Assembly (NCBI GenBank): GCA_937928195.1
Contig: CALEYZ010000164.1
Location: 1 to 14,943, forward strand
Reading direction: 5' to 3'
DNA length: 14,943 nt
Source: an uncultured Limnohabitans sp.
Lineage (GTDB): Bacteria > Pseudomonadota > Gammaproteobacteria > Burkholderiales > Burkholderiaceae_C
Under the pieces are notes generated by a model. That model was not told where the DNA came from and ran no database searches. It was given only the letters and a program-made list of their open reading frames with translations. A program made the position numbers and the translations under genes. Each line of letters starts with the position of its first letter. Position 1 is the first letter of the stretch. Positions 11,642 through 14,943 of this stretch are shown here, one piece after another.

Positions 11642-12459
11642 ATGCGTCGTTCGATCAAAATCGGTATTTTCTCGCTTGTCTTTTGTGCTTTTGGCAGCAT
11701 GGCCCAAACCCCTCCGTCGCGTGACTATCCCAATCGCCCCATCAAAATGGTCATTCCCTACGCAGCGGGTGGACCCATGGACTTTATTGGGAGAACGCTT
11801 AGCCCGCGTTTGACCCAAATACTGGGGCAACCCATTGTGATTGACAACCGCGCAGGTGCGGGCGGTGCCATCGGTACCGATCTGGTGGCCAAGTCTGCGC
11901 CAGACGGCTACACCTTGCTCAACACTTCGTCCAGCCACGCCAGTTTGCCGGTGGTCATGTCGGCCTTGCCATTTGATCCCCTCAAAGACTTTGCGCCCAT
12001 TACCCTCGTTGCCAACAGCGTTGGATTTGTGGTGGCGGCCAGGCCAGACTTGCCCGTTAAAACATTGAAAGAATTGCTGGCCGCATCGATTTTGTGATTG
12101 GTGCGCCAACCGCCGTGCTGCCTTTGATCAAAGCAGGCAAACTCAAAGCACTGGCCATCACGGCCCGCAAGCGCTGGAGTGAATTGCCCGAAGTGCCCAC
12201 CATTGACGAATCTGCCGTCAAAGGCTTTGTTTACACGCCATGGTATGGCTTTTGGTTTCCGGCAGGCGTTGCACCCGACACCGTGGCGCGCATGCGCAAT
12301 GAAGTGGCCAAGGTCTTGGAGGAGCCCGACATCAAGCGAGCATTTGCAGAGCAGGGCTTTGCCGTTGTGGGATCGTCATCAGCAGAATTCAGCAAGTTGG
12401 TGGCCGAAGAGATTGCCATGAACAAAAAGCTGGCCACCAAAGTGGACTTCACGCAATGA
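11642..12459 (+). pseudogene. Bug-type solute receptor gene with internal deletion and frame change
   Basis: The gene begins as a normal Bug (tripartite tricarboxylate transporter receptor family) protein: signal peptide MRRSIKIGIFSLVFCAFGSMA, then RPIKMVIPYAAGGPMDFIGRTL with the ligand-binding G-G-x-x-D, GAGGAIGTDLVAKSAPDGYTLL and VKTLKELLA. Around 12071-12085 the reading frame changes: the first frame ends at TGA 12095-12097, while the matching C-terminal half (AGRIDFVIGAPTAVLPLIKAGKLKALAIT to the stop at 12459) continues in another frame. Compared with the intact Bug gene at 12814, about 50 residues are missing between TLKELLA and AGRIDF, including the usual G-x-x-G-N-G-x-x-x-H-L and PYKG segments. 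The TGA overlaps a GTG (12094), so reinitiation is possible, but the central hinge is gone. GAGGG precedes the ATG. Confidence 0.85.
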
Positions 12460-12541
12460 GGCGTGCCTGATTCTCTATTCTGGGGTGTTCCAACCCTTCA
12501 CGAACTTGACAGCGATCAGCTGTTCTAGAGCCATTGTTGAA

Positions 12542-12570
12542 TTGAACGGGCCTGCCGTAAAACTTAGGAT
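12542..12570 (+). promoter_or_regulatory. Candidate promoter of the 49-residue peptide gene
   Basis: TTGAAC (12542-12547, five of six consensus bases), 17-base spacer, TAGGAT (12565-12570, four of six). Transcription would start near 12577, about 13 bases before the ATG at 12590, leaving room for the AAAAGGA ribosome site only just within the message. Confidence 0.4.
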
Positions 12571-12589
12571 GCACTCAAAAGGATTTTGA

Positions 12590-12739
12590 ATGCGTCCGCA
12601 TCACTTCGTGCTTATTTTGGTGTGCATTGCCACCTACCTCTTGGTCTTTGAGTCCGCTCTCAGTTTGTCACCCTTCAAAAAACAGCCAGACGTTAAACCC
12701 GACACCAGTGTGACCATGCCTTGGGGCGGCAGCAGTTGA
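12590..12739 (+). CDS. Small single-helix membrane or secreted peptide, 49 residues
   Basis: A short open frame with a very good ribosome site: AAAAGGA followed by six bases and ATG at 12590. It encodes 49 residues: a basic start MRPHH, one hydrophobic segment about 6-27 (FVLILVCIATYLLVFESALS), then a polar tail SPFKKQPDVKPDTSVTMPWG ending in GSS, with TGA at 12737-12739. The plan fits a bitopic membrane peptide with a periplasmic tail, or a signal peptide with a weak cleavage site. It lies alone between the two Bug genes and has its own candidate promoter. I know no family for it. It would be missed by usual length limits. It could be non-coding, but the start signal and hydrophobic pattern argue for a real gene. 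Confidence 0.5.
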   Translation: MRPHHFVLILVCIATYLLVFESALSLSPFKKQPDVKPDTSVTMPWGGSS

Positions 12740-12793
12740 GCACCCATCCTAGGGTTTGTCCCTGAGGTTTTCACCATAGCAGCCACTAGGATC

Positions 12794-12810
12794 GAGAGAA
12801 AGGATCTCTC
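12794..12810 (+). promoter_or_regulatory. Ribosome site displayed in a small hairpin loop
   Basis: GAGAG (12794-12798) pairs with CTCTC (12806-12810); the 7-base loop AAAGGAT holds the Shine-Dalgarno sequence of the Bug gene whose ATG follows at 12814. Placing the ribosome site in a loop could keep it accessible or allow structural control. The stem is short. Confidence 0.3.
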
Positions 12811-12813
12811 AAC

Positions 12814-13794
12814 ATGACTGCTATCGTCTCTTCGTTTAACTGTCTCAAATTAGTGATGCTGATGGCCGCAATGCTGCCTGCATTTGCTTTTGCGCAAGCG
12901 TGGCCCACCAAACAACCTATCAAACTGGTGGCGGTGTTCCCCCCAGGCGGATCGGTAGACCAAGTGGCGCGCATCATTGCCCCGGTGTTGTCGCAGCAAT
13001 TGGGTCAAAGCATCATTGTTGAAAACAAAGGCGGCGCCTCAGGTGTCATTGGCACCTCCAGCATGCTGTCGGCCCCAGCCGATGGTTACACTTTTGCGGT
13101 GGTATTTGACACACACGGCGTGAATCAAAGCCTCATCCCCAACATGCCCTATGACAGCAAAAAGGACATCGTCCCTTTGGTGTTGGTTGGCACCTCTGCC
13201 ATGGTGCTCACGTCCAATGTGGGCAATGAGTTCAAAACCTTTGCCGATGTGGTGGCTGCGGCCAAGGCCAAAAAGAACGTGTCCTTTGGCACCATTGGCA
13301 ATGGCAGCTTGGGGCACTTGGCCATGGCCTTGCTGGGCAAGAACGGCAACATGGAGTTCAACCACATTCCCTACAAAGGCGGCGGCCCTCTCATGACCGA
13401 TGCGGTGGCAGGCCATGTGCCTTTGGCCATGGGTACTGTGTTTTTAAGCAAGCCTCACATCGACAACAAGCGAATCCGACCTTTGGCCGTGACGTCGCTG
13501 AAACGTGTGCCTGAATTCCCTGATGTGCCCACCATTGCCGAAGCGGGTTTCCCTGGTTTTGAGGCTCCCGCTTGGTGGGCTGTGTTGGCATCGGCCAAAA
13601 CACCCCCCGACATCGTCAAGCGCATGAACGATGAGCTCAACAAGGTGTTGCACAACCCCGATGTGGCGCACAAACTCAGCGCGCAAGGCATTGAAATTTC
13701 AGGCGGCAGCGTCGACAAGGCCAAGACCTTCATCGACAAACAAATTGATGTCTGGGCCAAAGTGGTCCGCGACAACGGCATCAAGCCGGATTGA
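12814..13794 (+). CDS. Bug-type tripartite tricarboxylate receptor family solute-binding protein, intact
   Basis: A 326-residue periplasmic receptor. A signal peptide covers residues 1-27 (hydrophobic core LVMLMAAMLPAFAFA, cleavage likely before QAWP). The mature protein has the family landmarks: IKLVAVFPPGGSVDQVAR with ligand-contact D49, GGASGVIGTSSMLSAPADGYTF (73-94), the FGTIGNGSLGHLAM stretch (158-171), IPYKGGGPLMTDAVAGHVPLAMG (185-207), RPLAVTSLKRVPEFPDVPTIAEAG and the closing helices of domain 1. Such proteins bind small carboxylates or related compounds and deliver them to TctA/TctB membrane proteins; neither is present nearby, as for most Bug genes in Burkholderiales, so the ligand and partner are unknown. 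AAGGA precedes the ATG at 12814. The stop lies five bases from that of the convergent CMD gene. Confidence 0.93.
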   Translation: MTAIVSSFNCLKLVMLMAAMLPAFAFAQAWPTKQPIKLVAVFPPGGSVDQVARIIAPVLSQQLGQSIIVENKGGASGVIGTSSMLSAPADGYTFAVVFDTHGVNQSLIPNMPYDSKKDIVPLVLVGTSAMVLTSNVGNEFKTFADVVAAAKAKKNVSFGTIGNGSLGHLAMALLGKNGNMEFNHIPYKGGGPLMTDAVAGHVPLAMGTVFLSKPHIDNKRIRPLAVTSLKRVPEFPDVPTIAEAGFPGFEAPAWWAVLASAKTPPDIVKRMNDELNKVLHNPDVAHKLSAQGIEISGGSVDKAKTFIDKQIDVWAKVVRDNGIKPD

Positions 13795-13799
13795 AGCGT

Positions 13800-14345
13800 T
13801 CAGGCTTCAGGGGTAATTTGCAGCGCCACCAAAAACCGGGCCACCATGTTGTAGGTGGCAATGGCGGTGGTGAGCTCCACAATTTCGGTGGTGCTCAAAC
13901 GTGATTGCAACTGTTTGAACAGCGCATCGTCTACTTTGACGCGCTGCGTCATTTGGGCCGCATATTGCACCACCCACTGAGACATCTCGTCGAACGCTGC
14001 ATCGCTGACACTCTCTGCTGGGTTGGCTTCAACCGCGCGTTTTAAGGCGTCCAGTTCGGCTTGCGTACCACCGGCTTTCAAAAAATCGGGGGCATGGTGG
14101 TGGTATTCGTAGTGCGCACCTGTGAGCAGTGCCACCGTGCATATGCCCAGTTCACACAGTTGGCGTGAGGTGGATAAACCGGTGCGCACATTGCGCAAGT
14201 AAACATTCCAGCCCGAGGCCACAGGCTCACTCCACAACAGTGCTTTGTCAAGGTTCAAGAGTGTGCCGCCGCGGCGGGCCAAGATGGCATCGACCAGGGC
14301 TTGAGGTTGGGCCAGTTGTTCGGGGGTCCAGTCGGGAATGCGCAT
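13800..14345 (-). CDS. Carboxymuconolactone decarboxylase (CMD/AhpD-fold) family protein
   Basis: A 181-residue all-helical protein. The CMD core is LSTSRQLCELGICTVALLTGAHYEYHHHAPDFLKAGG (57-93), with E65 and the Y-E-Y-x-H group in the positions where family members carry E, Y-E-W and H. The Cys-x-x-Cys pair of AhpD peroxidases is absent; the only nearby cysteines are C64 and C69. It is therefore more like the decarboxylase-like or uncharacterised branch than a thiol peroxidase. The later part, LSTTEIVELTTAIATYNMVARFLVALQI, is the usual closing helix pair with N-M-V-A-R-F. It probably forms a homotrimer or hexamer in the cytoplasm. ATG at 14345 has AGGA about ten bases upstream. It follows the membrane protein gene at 34 bases, so the two are probably co-transcribed. 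Confidence 0.88.
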   Translation of the reverse strand: MRIPDWTPEQLAQPQALVDAILARRGGTLLNLDKALLWSEPVASGWNVYLRNVRTGLSTSRQLCELGICTVALLTGAHYEYHHHAPDFLKAGGTQAELDALKRAVEANPAESVSDAAFDEMSQWVVQYAAQMTQRVKVDDALFKQLQSRLSTTEIVELTTAIATYNMVARFLVALQITPEA

Positions 14346-14379
14346 GCGTTTGATTTCCTGTTGAGTGCCTTGAGGAGGT

Positions 14380-14895
14380 TCAAGGCTTTTTAAATGGCAG
14401 CATCAAATTCCATTTGTCACGTCCTTTGGGAATGCGATGGGCATTTCGCATCGAGATGTACAAAATGTAGGCCAATGACAAGCGTCCCAAGAAGAACAGT
14501 GTGGTCAGTGGATCTTGCTGTGCAATGCGTTCGGAATAAAAGATGGTGATGTCGAACATCATGTTAAACAAACTGCCCACCAACAGCATGCCAAATGCCA
14601 GAGCGGGGTATTTGGTGTTGTGATAACACCAAGCACCAACGGACACAAATGCAAACAAGACCCAGGCACGGAAGTACAAGGCTGGGGTAATGAAGTTGCG
14701 CAGTACGGGGTCTGCAAACAACTCAGCGGCCATGTCGTGTGTGAAGACGGTCATGCGTATGAACCAAACGACAGACAACACCAGAATGATGAACAAGCGA
14801 ATGGGGAAGTACTTGTCAGGGCTGATCTCTGAATGGATGGGCTTGGCAAGCAAGGCATCCAACTCGTGTGCAGTCAGGGCAGGTTTCAGCGTCAT
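14380..14895 (-). CDS. Uncharacterised inner-membrane protein, four helices
   Basis: I do not recognise a family for this 171-residue protein. Four hydrophobic segments are seen: about 31-50 (PIRLFIILVLSVVWFIRMTV), 72-91 (LYFRAWVLFAFVSVGAWCYH), 97-119 (including LAFGMLLVGSLFNMMFDITI) and 129-148 (PLTTLFFLGRLSLAYILYIS). Both ends are charged; the C-terminus is RNAHRIPKGRDKWNLMLPFKKP, consistent with cytoplasmic ends. The N-terminal 28 residues are polar with two histidines (LTAHELDALLAKPIHSEISP). A candidate -10 box TAGAAT (14933-14928 on the minus strand) lies just upstream, but its -35 partner would be outside the window. It is the first gene of a probable pair with the CMD protein 34 bases downstream; no functional link between them can be argued. 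Confidence 0.75.
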   Translation of the reverse strand: MTLKPALTAHELDALLAKPIHSEISPDKYFPIRLFIILVLSVVWFIRMTVFTHDMAAELFADPVLRNFITPALYFRAWVLFAFVSVGAWCYHNTKYPALAFGMLLVGSLFNMMFDITIFYSERIAQQDPLTTLFFLGRLSLAYILYISMRNAHRIPKGRDKWNLMLPFKKP

Positions 14896-14921
14896 GTTGA
14901 TGTCTTTAAATTTGGGGCTGA

Positions 14922-14933
14922 TAGAACATTCTA
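14922..14933 (-). promoter_or_regulatory. Palindrome over a candidate -10 box
   Basis: TAGAA-CA-TTCTA at 14922-14933 is an inverted repeat 27 bases before the ATG at 14895. Read on the minus strand it begins TAGAAT, five of six bases of the -10 consensus. A repressor bound here would block the promoter. The -35 region falls beyond the window end. Confidence 0.3.
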
Positions 14934-14943
14934 AACAGAGTAG

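Noticed and set aside
11570..12109. Long minus-strand open frame (179 codons) across the Bug remnant
   Set aside because: It is rich in R, H, G and T with no domain pattern, lies opposite a clear Bug coding frame, and has no ribosome site; it is a shadow of the real gene.
12094..12459. The C-terminal half of the first Bug gene as an independent gene
   Set aside because: It is the domain half of one receptor and lacks a signal peptide; the GTG start is an accident of the lesion, so it is treated as part of the pseudogene.
13039..13416. Minus-strand open frame (125 codons) opposite the intact Bug gene
   Set aside because: Histidine- and glycine-rich composition typical of the antisense of a well-coded gene; no family pattern.
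11642..13794. Complete tripartite tricarboxylate transporter locus
   Set aside because: No TctA (large) or TctB (small) membrane gene is present; these are orphan receptors.
1..14943. CRISPR array, tRNA, rRNA, insertion sequence or prophage
   Set aside because: I found no regularly spaced repeats, no cloverleaf with a CCA-type end, no transposase-like frame and no phage structural gene.

Overview
The window looks like chromosome of a betaproteobacterium of the order Burkholderiales, most likely a Comamonadaceae-type freshwater or soil species. The main grounds are two Bug-type periplasmic solute receptors (a family greatly expanded in Burkholderiales) that stand without TctA/TctB membrane partners, MFS and DUF2164 proteins of the Burkholderiales kind, roughly balanced base composition and dense packing with frequent strand changes. 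I see no rRNA, tRNA, CRISPR array, insertion sequence, phage gene or replication origin. This is ordinary chromosomal accessory sequence, not a mobile island.

Layout from left to right. Bases 1-309 (minus) hold the N-terminal part of an MFS transporter cut by the window edge, preceded by a 193-residue AT-rich gene for an anchored or secreted protein of unknown function (343-924). A minus-strand pair follows (GYD-domain protein 992-1321 and a dimeric-barrel protein 1359-1670) with a long leader full of inverted repeats. Next is a probable minus-strand operon of GNAT acetyltransferase, PPOX-fold flavoprotein and DUF2164 protein (3257 down to 1863). A tandem SRPBCC/AHSA1 protein (3309-4253, plus), a Gfo/Idh/MocA oxidoreductase (4302-5258, minus) and a PhnB-like VOC protein (plus) come next. 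An NTF2-like protein and an ABM monooxygenase (6116-6896, plus) form another unit.

Bases 6919-7750 (minus) carry a damaged brnTA toxin-antitoxin locus followed by an SRPBCC gene. The BrnT toxin has lost its middle and changed frame, while the BrnA antitoxin is intact. Then come a small two-helix membrane protein, a MarR regulator divergent from a LysN/MocR-like PLP aminotransferase (8185-9852), and a DinB-family protein overlapping a Ste24-like M48 membrane protease (minus, 11506 down to 9849). The right end holds a Bug receptor gene broken by an internal deletion (11642-12459), an unlisted 49-residue membrane peptide gene (12590-12739), an intact Bug receptor (12814-13794), a carboxymuconolactone decarboxylase-like protein and a four-helix membrane protein (minus, 14895 down to 13800).

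How the genes work together: there is no single pathway. Many genes encode small proteins with ligand-binding or detoxification folds (GYD, dimeric barrel, ABM, SRPBCC, VOC, NTF2, DinB, CMD, PPOX), each in its own one- to three-gene unit. Two such units, 4 kb apart and on opposite strands, share a near-identical 17-base palindromic element (1825-1841 and 5914-5930) upstream, which suggests one regulator may control both. The most informative evolutionary signals are the two internal deletions, in brnT and in the first Bug gene.
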